Assembly: GCF_027922425.1 (NCBI RefSeq)
Contig: NZ_BSFQ01000039.1
Coordinates: forward strand, 1-64,000
From: Pseudonocardia halophobica
Lineage (GTDB): Bacteria; Actinomycetota; Actinomycetes; Mycobacteriales; Pseudonocardiaceae
Direction of reading: 5' to 3'
DNA: 64,000 nucleotides
The translations under genes and the position numbers were made by a program. The notes beneath the pieces were generated by a model. That model searched no databases and was not told the DNA's origin. It was given only the letters and a program-made list of their open reading frames with translations. Below, piece by piece: positions 26,246 to 35,200 of the stretch (its first letter is position 1; every line of letters starts with the position of its first letter).

Positions 26246-27867
26246 TCGCCGAGGCCGTGAGGGTCGTCTCGCCGGCGCCGGTCCCCGAGGGCCTGCTCGG
26301 TGCCTTCGACGCCTACGAGACCGCGCTGCTGGCCAACGACGTCGCCACCCTCGACGCGCTCTTCGCCCCCGGCCCGGACACCGTCCGCGGCGACGGGACC
26401 ACGCTGCTCGTCGGGCACGACGCCATCGCCGGGTTCCGCTCCGGCCGCGTGGTGATCCCCACGCGTCGGGTGGCCGGGCTGCAGGTCAGACCGATCGGTG
26501 ACGACGCCGCGTTGGTCATGGCGTCCACCGAGGAGCCGTCGAACGGGGCGACGGGCCTGCAGACCCAACTGTGGCAGCGCCTCGACGGCACGTGGAAGGT
26601 CACGGCCGCCCACGTGACCCTCCCGAAGAAGGACCGGCCGGTCGCGGCGGCGCACCCCCTCCCCGCCGCGGCCGCGCCTCCCCTCGACCCCTCGGTGTGG
26701 CGGGTCGTCGGGGCGCCGCTGGTCGCGCCGACCGTCTCCGGCCCGCTCGACGGCGTCACGCTCGCCGTGAAGGACCTGTTCGCGGTGGCGGGGGAGCGGC
26801 TGGGCGCGGGCAACCCGACCTGGCTCGCCGAGCAAGCGCCGCGGACCACGACCGCCCCCGCGGTGTCCGCGCTGCTCGGCGCAGGTGCGGAGATCACCGG
26901 GATCGCCCGCACGGACGAGTTCGCCTACAGCCTCGCCGGGCAGAACGCCCACTACGGCACCACCCCGAACCCGGCCGTGCCCGGCGGGATCGGCGGCGGC
27001 TCGACGAGCGGGCCCGCCTCCGCGGTCGCCCTCGGCCAGGTCGAGGTCGGGCTCGGGACCGACACCGCCGGGTCGATCCGGGTCCCGGCCTCCTACCAGG
27101 GGCTGGTCGGGATCCGGACCACGCACGGCGCGATCTCGACGGACGGGGTGCTGCCGCTCGCGCCGTCGTTCGACACGGTCGGGTGGGTGGCCCGCGCGGT
27201 CGGCCCGGCTCTGCGGGTGGCGGAGGTGCTGCTCCCCGGCGCCTCCGCCGTCCCGGCCGGCAGCCCGCCGGTGCGGGCCGTCGTGCTGCCGACGGCCGAG
27301 GGTCACGCGAGCCCCGACGTCGCCGCCGCCTGCGCCGACCGCCGCGCCGCGCTGGTCGGGGAGGGGCTGCTGCCGGGCGCCGAGGTCGTCGACCTCGCCC
27401 CGGAGACCCTCGAGGAGTGGTTCGCCGCGTTCCGCACGGTGCAGGCCTACGAGGCCTGGGCCGCGCACGGCGAGTGGATCACCGCCCACCCCGGCGCGCT
27501 GGGGGCGGACGTCGGCGGGCGGTTCGCCGCGGCCGCCGCGGTCACGGTCGCCGAGGCGGACGCCGCCCGCGCGACGGTCGCCGAGGCCCGCGCCCGGCTC
27601 CGCGAGGTGCTGGACGGCGCGGTGCTGGTGCTGCCCAGCAGCGCCGGCGGCGCCCCGGCCTGGGGCGCGAGCGCCGCGGCCGTCGAGTCCGAGCGGGCCG
27701 GGACCCTGCGCATGACCTGCCTCGCCGGGCTCGCCGGCGCCCCGGCCGTCTCGGTCCCGCTGCTGCGCACCGCCGACGGCCGCCCCGCGGGGTTGTGCCT
27801 GGTCGGCGCACCGGGCACGGATCTCGACCTGCTCCGCCTCGCCGCGACCCTGGAGGGAGCCGCGTGA
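26242..27867 (+). CDS. AtzH-like domain fused to amidase-signature hydrolase
   Basis: A 541-residue two-domain protein. Residues about 15-130 form a SnoaL/NTF2-like AtzH domain (GAFDAYETALLANDVATLDA to WKVTAAHV). Residues about 150-541 are an amidase-signature enzyme with Lys177 (LAVKDLF), the Ser254-256 region (GGGSTSG) and Ser278 (GTDTAGSIR) as the Lys-Ser-Ser set. In s-triazine degraders AtzH and the amidase AtzE are separate proteins acting on carboxybiuret-type intermediates. The fusion here argues that the two activities work together on a ureide or biuret-like compound. Both ends overlap neighbouring genes. Confidence 0.85.
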   Translation: MIAEAVRVVSPAPVPEGLLGAFDAYETALLANDVATLDALFAPGPDTVRGDGTTLLVGHDAIAGFRSGRVVIPTRRVAGLQVRPIGDDAALVMASTEEPSNGATGLQTQLWQRLDGTWKVTAAHVTLPKKDRPVAAAHPLPAAAAPPLDPSVWRVVGAPLVAPTVSGPLDGVTLAVKDLFAVAGERLGAGNPTWLAEQAPRTTTAPAVSALLGAGAEITGIARTDEFAYSLAGQNAHYGTTPNPAVPGGIGGGSTSGPASAVALGQVEVGLGTDTAGSIRVPASYQGLVGIRTTHGAISTDGVLPLAPSFDTVGWVARAVGPALRVAEVLLPGASAVPAGSPPVRAVVLPTAEGHASPDVAAACADRRAALVGEGLLPGAEVVDLAPETLEEWFAAFRTVQAYEAWAAHGEWITAHPGALGADVGGRFAAAAAVTVAEADAARATVAEARARLREVLDGAVLVLPSSAGGAPAWGASAAAVESERAGTLRMTCLAGLAGAPAVSVPLLRTADGRPAGLCLVGAPGTDLDLLRLAATLEGAA

Positions 27868-28628
27868 ACCCCAACCGCTGGACCTTCGCCGAGGGGCGGG
27901 TCGACCTGCGCCGCCCGCACCGCGAGCCCCGGCCGATCGAGCTCAAGGCGCTGCCCGCGCCGGTCACCGCGGACCTCGCGCGCAGCGCCCTGGTCGTCGT
28001 CGACATGCAGAACGACTTCTGCACCGAGGGCGGCTGGCTGCACTCGATCGGCGTGGACGTCTCCCCGCTGGCCCCGGCGATCGAGGCCCTCCGATCCCTG
28101 GTCCCGGCGGCCCGCGCCGCCGGCGTGCCGATCGTCTGGCTGAACTGGGGCAACCGCGAGGACCAGGCCAACGTCCCGCCGGGCGTCGCGCACGTCTACG
28201 ACCCGGAGGGCCGCGGTGCGGGCATCGGCGCGGTGATGCCGAACGGCTCCAAGGTGCTGACCAAGGGCTCCTGGGGCGCGGCCCTGGTCGACGGGCTCAC
28301 CGCCGAAGCCGGCGACCTGCACGTCGACAAGTACCGGATGAGCGGCTTCTGGGACACGCCGCTCGACTCGATCCTGCGCAACCTGCGCGTGGACACCCTG
28401 TTCCTCGCGGGCGTCAACTCCGACCAGTGCGTCTCCTCGACACTGGTCGACGGCGCCTGCCTGGGCTACGACGTGGTGCTGGTCGACGGCGCCTCCGCCA
28501 CCACGTCGCCCGCGTTCTGCCACGAGGCGACGCTCTACAACACCCGCCAGTGCTACGGGTTCTCCTGCGACTCCGCGGACCTGCTCGCAGCCCTCTCCGC
28601 AGCACCGACCAGTAAGGACGGATCGTGA
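27864..28628 (+). CDS. Isochorismatase-fold cysteine hydrolase
   Basis: A 254-residue hydrolase with the catalytic triad Asp47 (VVVDMQNDFC), Lys156 (DKYRMSGFWD) and Cys189 (GVNSDQCVSSTLVDG). The fold includes biuret hydrolase, ureidoacrylate hydrolase RutB, N-carbamoylsarcosine amidase, maleamate amidase and nicotinamidase, all of which cut amides or ureides. Which one this resembles most cannot be settled by eye. Genes for an amidase and a cupin flank it with 4-nt overlaps. A carbamoyl or amide intermediate of the operon's pathway is the likely substrate. Confidence 0.85.
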   Translation: MNPNRWTFAEGRVDLRRPHREPRPIELKALPAPVTADLARSALVVVDMQNDFCTEGGWLHSIGVDVSPLAPAIEALRSLVPAARAAGVPIVWLNWGNREDQANVPPGVAHVYDPEGRGAGIGAVMPNGSKVLTKGSWGAALVDGLTAEAGDLHVDKYRMSGFWDTPLDSILRNLRVDTLFLAGVNSDQCVSSTLVDGACLGYDVVLVDGASATTSPAFCHEATLYNTRQCYGFSCDSADLLAALSAAPTSKDGS

Positions 28629-29062
28629 CCACCCCTCCGCCGATCCTGCGGCACCTCGACGACGTGGCGCCCCAGCTCATCTCGCCCTCCGACACCGTGA
28701 AGCTGGCGCTGCTCGCCGGCCCGGCGGACGGCTCGTCGACCAGCGTGTTCTTCGAGGTCTGGGAGCCGGGCGGCAGCCAGCCGGACAACTCGCACCCGGA
28801 GTCCACGGAGATCTTCGTGATCCTGTCGGGCACCGGCCGCGCGCACAGCGACAAGCACGTCGTGGACCTGAGGGCGGGCGACGCCCTCGTCCTGCCGCCG
28901 AACTCGGTGCACCGGATCGTCAACACGAGCGGGACCGAGCGGCTCTACGCCGTGACGGTCATGGCGGACGACGACGGCGCCCTGCCCGGCGGCTTCGCCG
29001 AGCTCGTGGCCAAGGGGACCGTCACCGAGTGGGACGCCACGGACCGGGCGGTGCTCTCGTGA
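28625..29062 (+). CDS. Cupin-domain protein
   Basis: A 145-residue single cupin. Motif 1 is around NSHPESTEIFVILSGTGRA with one His and a Glu; motif 2 is GDALVLPPNSVHRIVNTSG with the second His. This leaves fewer metal ligands than a full GX5HXHX3-4EX6G motif. Such small cupins act as isomerases, dioxygenases or lyases, for example ureidoglycolate lyase-like enzymes. Its position among amide hydrolases suggests an intermediate of the same pathway. Starts and stops overlap the neighbours. Confidence 0.75.
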   Translation: MTTPPPILRHLDDVAPQLISPSDTVKLALLAGPADGSSTSVFFEVWEPGGSQPDNSHPESTEIFVILSGTGRAHSDKHVVDLRAGDALVLPPNSVHRIVNTSGTERLYAVTVMADDDGALPGGFAELVAKGTVTEWDATDRAVLS

Positions 29063-29823
29063 AGCTCGCGCAGCTGTCCACCTCGGACATCAAGGACCTC
29101 GACAAGACGAAGGCCGTCGTCGTCCAGCCCCTCGGCGCGATCGAGCAGCACGGCCCGCACCTGCCCGTCATGACGGACGCGTTCGTCGGCGAGCAGATCG
29201 CCGCGCTGGCCGCCGACCAGACGGACGCCGAGGTCTGGGTCCTCCCGACGCTGCACTACGGCAAGTCCACCGAGCACCTCGGCTGGGCCGGCACCATGAG
29301 CCTGTCGAGCGAGACCCTGCTCGCGGTGCTCAAGGACGTCGGTCGCTCGGTCGCCGCCTCCGGCTTCACCCGGCTCGCGTTCGTCAACGGGCACGGCGGC
29401 AACCCCGCCTCGCTCGACGTCGCCGCCCGCGACATCCGCACCGAGTCCGGCCTGCTGGTCTTCCCCGTGACCACCGGCAGGCTCGGTGTGCCCCAGGGCC
29501 TCGACCTGCCCGACGCCGAGTTCTCCATCCACGGTGGACACGTCGAGACCTCGGTGATGCTCCACCTGGCGCCGGAGACCGTCCACACCGACCGGTTCGT
29601 CCTCGGCGGCGACCACCTCCCCGCACTGTTCCCCGGCGAGCTGAGCCTGGAGGGCGCGCTGCCCACCGCGTGGATCAGCGACGACCTCACCACCAACGGC
29701 GTGATCGGCGACCCCCGGGCCGCCACCGCCGAGATCGGCAAGGAGATCGTGACCCACTGGACCGGCCGGCTGGCGTCGGCCTACGCACAGATGTCCGCCT
29801 TCGAGTTCCGGACTGCGCGGTGA
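29059..29823 (+). CDS. Creatininase-family amidohydrolase
   Basis: A 254-residue metal-dependent hydrolase. Ligand motifs are PLGAIEQHGPHLP (Glu29, His31), MTDAFVG (Asp40), FVNGHGGN (His112) and IHGGHVETSVML (Glu163), a complete set for two divalent metals. Family members open cyclic amides (creatininase) or remove formyl groups from aminopyrimidines (ArfB). Either reaction fits an N-heterocycle pathway. GTG start overlaps the cupin stop and the stop overlaps the lipoprotein start. Confidence 0.87.
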   Translation: MKLAQLSTSDIKDLDKTKAVVVQPLGAIEQHGPHLPVMTDAFVGEQIAALAADQTDAEVWVLPTLHYGKSTEHLGWAGTMSLSSETLLAVLKDVGRSVAASGFTRLAFVNGHGGNPASLDVAARDIRTESGLLVFPVTTGRLGVPQGLDLPDAEFSIHGGHVETSVMLHLAPETVHTDRFVLGGDHLPALFPGELSLEGALPTAWISDDLTTNGVIGDPRAATAEIGKEIVTHWTGRLASAYAQMSAFEFRTAR

Positions 29824-30830
29824 AGCGCCTGCTGACCGCCGCGCTCGGCGGGCTCCTCGCGCTCGGCCTGGCGGCGTGCGGCACGTCGGCGGCGCCGGCG
29901 AGCGCGGGCGCCGAGCCGGTGAGCGTCGTGCTGGGCTGGTACCCGACCGCCGAGTCCGGCGGCTTCTACGCCGCCGAGGAGCAGGGCCTCTTCGCGCAGC
30001 AGGGCCTGGACGTCGACATCCAGCCCGGCGGCCCGCAGGTGTCGCAGACGCAGGTCGTGGCCTCGGGCCGCGCCGACTTCGGGCTGAGCGACGCCACCAC
30101 GGTCGCCAACGCGAAGGCGACCGGGATCCCGATCGTCGCCGTGGCCGCGCTGTTCCAGGAGAACCCGGTCGGCGTGATGGTCCACGCGGACAGCGGAGCC
30201 CAGGACTGGAAGGACCTTGCGGGCCGCACCTGGTACGTCCAGACCGGACAGCTCGGCCAGGAGTGGGTCAAGCGCTCCCAGGGCATCGACTTCACCACCG
30301 CCGCGTACAACGGCTCGATCGCCACCTTCGTGCACGACGACGCCGCCGTCCAGCAGGGCTGGCCGACCAACGAGGCGTACACGGCGCAGAAGGAGGGTGT
30401 GCAGACGCGCTTCCTGAGCTACGCCAGCGCGGGCTACAACCCCTACAACGACGTCATCTTCACGACCGAGGACTTCCTCCGCGACAACCCGGAGAAGGTC
30501 AGGTCCTTCCTCGACGCGACGATGCGCGGCTGGTCCGCGTACATGTCGGACACCGCTCTGGCGGAGAAGGTCAACGCCACCCTCCAGCAGGAGAACCCGC
30601 AGCTCGACGCCGCCGCGAACTGGTTCGCGTGGGACGCCCAGCGGCAGTTCCTCACCGCCGGGGACGGCGCCACCGCGCTCGGCGCGATGACCCCGGCGCG
30701 CTGGTCCACGCTCGTCGACCAGATGACGCAGCTCGGCGCGCTCGAGCCGGGCCTCGACCCGGCGAGCCTGTTCGACACCTCGGCCCTGCCCACCGTCCCC
30801 GCCCCGACGACGCTGCCGCCGGCCCCCTGA
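29820..30830 (+). CDS. ABC substrate-binding lipoprotein, NMT1/THI5 type
   Basis: A 336-residue lipoprotein with signal GGLLALGLAAC and lipobox LAAC at the N-terminus. The mature part begins VSVVLGWYPTAESGGFYAAE and contains LDVDIQPGGPQVSQTQVVAS and GRADFGLSDATTVANAKA, close to pyrimidine- and flavin-binding ThiY/RibY proteins. It supplies the ATPase and permease encoded next (12 bases downstream). It is a paralogue of the orphan lipoprotein at 22661-23770. The ligand is likely a planar nitrogenous compound, by inference. Confidence 0.87.
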   Translation: MKRLLTAALGGLLALGLAACGTSAAPASAGAEPVSVVLGWYPTAESGGFYAAEEQGLFAQQGLDVDIQPGGPQVSQTQVVASGRADFGLSDATTVANAKATGIPIVAVAALFQENPVGVMVHADSGAQDWKDLAGRTWYVQTGQLGQEWVKRSQGIDFTTAAYNGSIATFVHDDAAVQQGWPTNEAYTAQKEGVQTRFLSYASAGYNPYNDVIFTTEDFLRDNPEKVRSFLDATMRGWSAYMSDTALAEKVNATLQQENPQLDAAANWFAWDAQRQFLTAGDGATALGAMTPARWSTLVDQMTQLGALEPGLDPASLFDTSALPTVPAPTTLPPAP

Positions 30831-30841
30831 GGAGACCCCCC

Positions 30842-31588
30842 ATGACGACTGCCGTGCAGGCGGACCTGGTCAGGTTCGCCGGCGTCACCAAGACCTACTC
30901 GAACGGCTTCACCGCCCTCGCCCCGATCGACCTGACGATCGGCCCGGGGAAGGTGGTGAGCATCGTCGGGCCCTCGGGCTGCGGCAAGACCACCCTGCTC
31001 CGGATGGCCGGCGGGCTGTCCTCACCGACGACCGGTGAGCTGAGCATCGGCTCCACCCAGAACTCCTACGTCTTCCAGGACCCGACGCTGATGGCCTGGC
31101 GGAACGTGCTGGCCAACACCGAGCTCGTCTCCAGGATCCGCAAGGTGCCGCGGGCCGAGACCCGCCGCCGGGCGGTCGAGGCGCTGCGCCTGGTCGGCCT
31201 GGAGAACGTGCAGAAGTCCCTGCCGCGGGAGCTGTCCGGCGGCATGAGGATGCGCGTCTCGCTGGCCCGGGCGCTGGCCTCCGAGCCGGACCTGATGCTG
31301 ATGGACGAGCCCTTCGCGGCCCTCGACGAGTTCACCCGTGACCGCATGGCGGACGAGCTGATCCGGCTGTGGCGCGAGCGCCGCTTCGGCGTCCTGTTCA
31401 TCACCCACTCCATCCGCGAGGCCGTGAAGATCGCCCACGAGGTCGTCGTCATGGCCTCGGGACCCGGCCGGATCGTGGAGATCGTGGAGTCCCCGAGCCC
31501 GCCCGGCACGGACCCGGACGCGGCGCGCGACACCGATGCGCTCGACGAGACCGTGAAGTACATCGGCGCGCGATTGGCGGCGGCATGA
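30842..31588 (+). CDS. ABC transporter ATP-binding protein, nitrate/taurine type
   Basis: A 248-residue ATPase. Walker A is GPSGCGKTTL, the Q-loop is NSYVFQDPTLMAWRNV, Walker B is LMLMDEPFAALDE and the switch His is in FITHSIREA. The signature reads LSGGMRMRVSLARAL, with Met instead of the usual Gln after MR. ATG at 30842 follows GGAG. It energises import with the lipoprotein before it and the permease after it; the permease start overlaps its stop. Confidence 0.9.
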   Translation: MTTAVQADLVRFAGVTKTYSNGFTALAPIDLTIGPGKVVSIVGPSGCGKTTLLRMAGGLSSPTTGELSIGSTQNSYVFQDPTLMAWRNVLANTELVSRIRKVPRAETRRRAVEALRLVGLENVQKSLPRELSGGMRMRVSLARALASEPDLMLMDEPFAALDEFTRDRMADELIRLWRERRFGVLFITHSIREAVKIAHEVVVMASGPGRIVEIVESPSPPGTDPDAARDTDALDETVKYIGARLAAA

Positions 31589-32469
31589 GCATCGCAGAGA
31601 AGACTCCGGCGACGCCCCCGGCGCAGACCCCGGCCACCCCGCAGGCGGCCGCCCGGCCGACGGTGCCGCGCAAGGCCCCGTCCGGCCGAACCCTGCTGTC
31701 GTTCGTGCTGCCGCCGCTGGTGGTCCTCGTGATCGCCGTGGCGCTGTGGCAGGCGCTGATCAGCCTGTTCGGGGTCCCGAAGTTCCTGGTCCCCGCCCCG
31801 CTCGACGTCCTCGCCGAGATCGGGCCCGCGATCGGCACCCTGGTCGAGCCGACCCTGGTGACCATGGGCGAGGCGTACGGCGGGTTCCTGCTCGCCGCCG
31901 TCGTCGGGTTCGCGGTGGCGTTCGTGATGGCCCGCTGGAACGTCGCCGAGCGCGGCCTCTACCCCTACATGGTCCTGCTGCAGACCATCCCGATCATCGC
32001 CGTCGCGCCGATCCTGGTCGTCTGGCTCGGCCCCGGCCCCACGACGAACACCGTGGTCGCCGCCATGATCGCCGTCTTCCCGGTCACCGCGAACACGCTG
32101 ACCGGCCTCAAGTCCACCGACCGGAACCTCGTGCAGCTGTTCGCCATGGCCGGAGCCTCGAAGCGCTACGAGATGAGCGTCCTGCGCATCCCGTACGCGC
32201 TGCCCTACGTGCTGACCGGGCTGCGGATCGCCGCGGGCTCGTCCGTCATCGGCGCGATCGTCGGCGAGTTCGTCGCCGGCATCGGCGGCGGCCAGGGCGG
32301 CCTCGGCTACGTCATCACGTCCACCGCGCAGCAACTGCTCATGCCGCGCCTGTTCCTCGCCGTCATCGCCGCGAGCTGCGTCTCGCTGCTGCTGTTCGGG
32401 CTCGTCCGGCTGGTGGAGGTGCTCGCGCTGCGGCGCTGGCACGAGTCCGCCATGTCTTCGGACGACTGA
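31585..32469 (+). CDS. ABC transporter permease, nitrate/taurine type
   Basis: A 294-residue membrane protein with a long Pro/Ala-rich cytoplasmic N-terminus (about 35 residues) and about six membrane helices. The EAA coupling loop is recognisable as LVQLFAMAGASKRYEMSVLR followed by IPYALPYVLTGLRIAAGSS, the usual ATPase contact. It belongs to the SsuC/TauC/ThiX group. ATG start overlaps the ATPase stop; the LLM oxygenase follows after 32 bases. Confidence 0.9.
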   Translation: MSIAEKTPATPPAQTPATPQAAARPTVPRKAPSGRTLLSFVLPPLVVLVIAVALWQALISLFGVPKFLVPAPLDVLAEIGPAIGTLVEPTLVTMGEAYGGFLLAAVVGFAVAFVMARWNVAERGLYPYMVLLQTIPIIAVAPILVVWLGPGPTTNTVVAAMIAVFPVTANTLTGLKSTDRNLVQLFAMAGASKRYEMSVLRIPYALPYVLTGLRIAAGSSVIGAIVGEFVAGIGGGQGGLGYVITSTAQQLLMPRLFLAVIAASCVSLLLFGLVRLVEVLALRRWHESAMSSDD

Positions 32470-32501
32470 GCCGGCGACGACCGAGACCTGGAGTTCCTGA
32501 G

Positions 32502-33707
32502 ATGCGCATCGACACCAACATCCTGGGCGCCGTCCGGATGCCCGACGCCGGCGCCGCCGGCCCCGCCGCCACCTCCCGCCGATACGGGCGCCAGGACTAC
32601 GCGGACGCGTTCGGCGACTTCGTCGACCTGGCGAAGGTCGCGGACGAGGTCGGCTTCGACACCTTCTGGTACACCGAGCACCACTTCCAGCACGAGGGCT
32701 ACGAGGTCGTCCCGAACCAGGTCCTGCTGGGCCTGTACTCGGCGGCCGTCACGCGGCGGCTGAACTTCGGCCAGATGTTCAACATCGTCCCGCAGTGGAA
32801 CCCGCTGCGGCTGGCCGAGGACTTCGCCGCGGCGGACATCCTCACCGGCGGCCGGATGCGCTTCGGCGTGGGCCGGGGCACCGTGCCGCGGGAGATGCAG
32901 ACCCTCGGCGCGAAGATCGAGTCGGGGGACAACGGGCTCGACGCGGATGCCGAGCAGGCCAACCGCGAGCACTTCGCCGAAGCCATGGCCGCGATCCGGG
33001 CCGCGTTCACCCAGGAGCGGTTCTCCCACCAGGGCACGCACTTCCAGTTCCCGCCGGCCGGGATCCCGGACCGCGGCGGGTTCGTGCAGGACCTCGCGCT
33101 GGTCCCGAACGTGACCCGCGAGGTCGAGATCTACCAGGCCTGCACCTCACCGCGGACCGTCGACTACGTGGCCGAGCACGGGCACATCGGCGTCTACACC
33201 CGACAGTCGGCGGCGCGCCTGGAGAAGGCCTGGGCGCTGCACGCGGAGCTCACTGCGAAGCACGGCCGGCCGACGGAGGTGGGGGAGGAGCAGATGCTCG
33301 TCCTGCACGTCAACGTCGCGCCGACGCACGAGGAGGCCGTCGCGCTGGCCCGGCCCGGGCACGACGAGCTGACCAAGCTGCTCTCGCCCTACGGCCGGTT
33401 CGCCACCTACGACCCGCCCGCCGGCATGGACTCCACCCCGTTCGACTACGCGCCGACCCTCGAGGAGTCGATGCGCCAGCGGATCTATGTCGTCGGTGAC
33501 TTCGACGAGGTCGCGGAGCAGATCGCGGAGTACCGCGACCGGCTCGGCCTGCGCCGGCTCTCGGTCGCGATGGACGCCCTGGGCCTCACCCCGGAGCAGC
33601 AGCAGGACCAGCTGCGGATGTTCGCCGCCGAGGTGGCGCCGCGGCTCGGGATCGCCATGTCGGCCGACGGGCAGCAGGCGCTCGAGGCAGAAAGCGCAGT
33701 GGCGTGA
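32502..33707 (+). CDS. LLM-class flavin-dependent monooxygenase
   Basis: A 401-residue luciferase-like TIM-barrel enzyme using reduced FMN. Typical segments are FVDLAKVADEVGFDTFWYTE HHF (split here), LAEDFAAADILTGGRMRFGV and the late IYVVGDFDEVAEQIAEY. Relatives cleave C-S bonds or open pyrimidine rings (RutA). Here a role in attacking the ring or C-N bond of the imported compound is likely. A GGAG lies about 10 bases before ATG 32502. The stop overlaps the amidase start by 4 nt. No flavin reductase is encoded in the operon. Confidence 0.87.
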   Translation: MRIDTNILGAVRMPDAGAAGPAATSRRYGRQDYADAFGDFVDLAKVADEVGFDTFWYTEHHFQHEGYEVVPNQVLLGLYSAAVTRRLNFGQMFNIVPQWNPLRLAEDFAAADILTGGRMRFGVGRGTVPREMQTLGAKIESGDNGLDADAEQANREHFAEAMAAIRAAFTQERFSHQGTHFQFPPAGIPDRGGFVQDLALVPNVTREVEIYQACTSPRTVDYVAEHGHIGVYTRQSAARLEKAWALHAELTAKHGRPTEVGEEQMLVLHVNVAPTHEEAVALARPGHDELTKLLSPYGRFATYDPPAGMDSTPFDYAPTLEESMRQRIYVVGDFDEVAEQIAEYRDRLGLRRLSVAMDALGLTPEQQQDQLRMFAAEVAPRLGIAMSADGQQALEAESAVA

Positions 33708-35200
33708 CGGCACCGACGGTCGGCTCCGCAGGCTCCGCCTCCGGCACTCTCCCCTCGCTCGCCGCCCTCGACGGCACCCGGATGCTGGCGGACCTCGACT
33801 CCGGGGCCGTCACCGCGCGGGCGCTGCTGGAGGAGCACCTCGCCCTGCTCGACGGGGCGGGCGGCGAGCTGAACGCAGTCGTGGACCGGGACGACGAGGG
33901 CGCCCGCGCCGCCGCGGACGCGGTCGACGCGGCCCGCGCCGCGGGCGAGCCGGTCGGCCCGCTCGCCGGCCTGCCCGTCACGATCAAGGACGCGTTCGAC
34001 GCCGCCGGCATGCGCACCTCGCACGGCCGGCTGTCCGACGCGCGGCAGGCCACGGTGGACTCCCCGCTGGTTCGGCGGCTGCGCGAGGCCGGCGCCGTCG
34101 TCGTCGGCAAGACGAACGTGCCGGTCTACCTCGCCGACCACCAGTCGGTGAACGAGGACCTCGGCCGCACGCTCAACCCGTTCGACCGTGAGCGGTCGCC
34201 GGGCGGGTCGTCCGGCGGGTCCGGGGCCGCGGTCGCCGCCGGGATCGCGGTGGCGGACTTCGGCAGCGACCTCGCGGGGTCGCTGCGGGTCCCCGCCGCG
34301 TGGTGCGGCCTGTTCGGGCACCGGCCGTCGAACGGGATCGTGTCCAAGCTCGGGCACATGCCGTGGCCGGAGGGCGGGCTGCTGGAGCCGATGGTCTCGG
34401 CCGTCGGCCCGATGACCCGCTCGGCCGCGGACTCGGCCCGGTTCCTCGACGCGATCGCCGGGGCCGAGGGGCTCGACGCCCACGCCTGGCGGCTGGAGCT
34501 GCCGCCCGCCCGGGTCACCTCGCTCGCGGGCGCCCGGGTGGCGGTCTGGCTCGACGACCCTGCCTGCCCCGTCGACTCCGAGACCCGCGACGCGATCCGC
34601 GCCTTCGCCGACGCCCTGGACCGGGCCGGGGCGCAGGTCGAGGAACTGACCGCCCCACCGGTGCGCGGCGAGGAGGCGATCGAGCTGTTCGTGCGCCTGC
34701 AGGCCGGCGAGGTCGTGCACGGCCTGGACCCGGAGGCGTTCGCGCGCAGCGTCCACCTCGCCGGAGCCGGGGCGACCGGCCGAGCGGGAGACATGGCCCG
34801 CGGGCACGTCCAGTCCCTGCGCGACGCGCTGAACGACTTCGAGGCGCAGCGTGCGATCGCCGCGCGCTGGGCGGAGATCCACGAGCGGCACCACGTGGTG
34901 CTGTGCCCGGCCGCACCGTGTGCCGCGCCGCGGCACTCCGACGTCCCGAACGACCGCCGCACCCTGGAGCTCGACGGGCGGCCGTACCCGGCCGGCGACG
35001 CCGTCGGCGCGTGGAGCCGGATCTCCGGCCTCGGTGGCGGTCCCGCCACCGTGGTGCCGCTGGGTGCCGGGGCGGCTTCCGGCCTGCCGATCGGCGCGCA
35101 GCTGCTCGGTCGCTACCTCGACGACCGCACCCCGCTCGCCGTGGCCGCGCTCGCCGAGGAGGCGGGGCTCGTCGGGTTCACCGCTCCGGAAGGGTTCTGA
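33704..35200 (+). CDS. Amidase-signature family amidase
   Basis: A 498-residue amidase with Lys95 (LPVTIKDAFD), the SPGGSSGGSG loop (Ser169-170) and Ser193 (SDLAGSLRVPA) as the catalytic Lys-Ser-Ser triad. It is the second amidase-signature enzyme in the operon and differs from the AtzH fusion in sequence. The family hydrolyses linear amides and carbamates. GTG start overlaps the LLM gene; the stop overlaps the oxidoreductase start as TGATG. Confidence 0.9.
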   Translation: MTAPTVGSAGSASGTLPSLAALDGTRMLADLDSGAVTARALLEEHLALLDGAGGELNAVVDRDDEGARAAADAVDAARAAGEPVGPLAGLPVTIKDAFDAAGMRTSHGRLSDARQATVDSPLVRRLREAGAVVVGKTNVPVYLADHQSVNEDLGRTLNPFDRERSPGGSSGGSGAAVAAGIAVADFGSDLAGSLRVPAAWCGLFGHRPSNGIVSKLGHMPWPEGGLLEPMVSAVGPMTRSAADSARFLDAIAGAEGLDAHAWRLELPPARVTSLAGARVAVWLDDPACPVDSETRDAIRAFADALDRAGAQVEELTAPPVRGEEAIELFVRLQAGEVVHGLDPEAFARSVHLAGAGATGRAGDMARGHVQSLRDALNDFEAQRAIAARWAEIHERHHVVLCPAAPCAAPRHSDVPNDRRTLELDGRPYPAGDAVGAWSRISGLGGGPATVVPLGAGAASGLPIGAQLLGRYLDDRTPLAVAALAEEAGLVGFTAPEGF

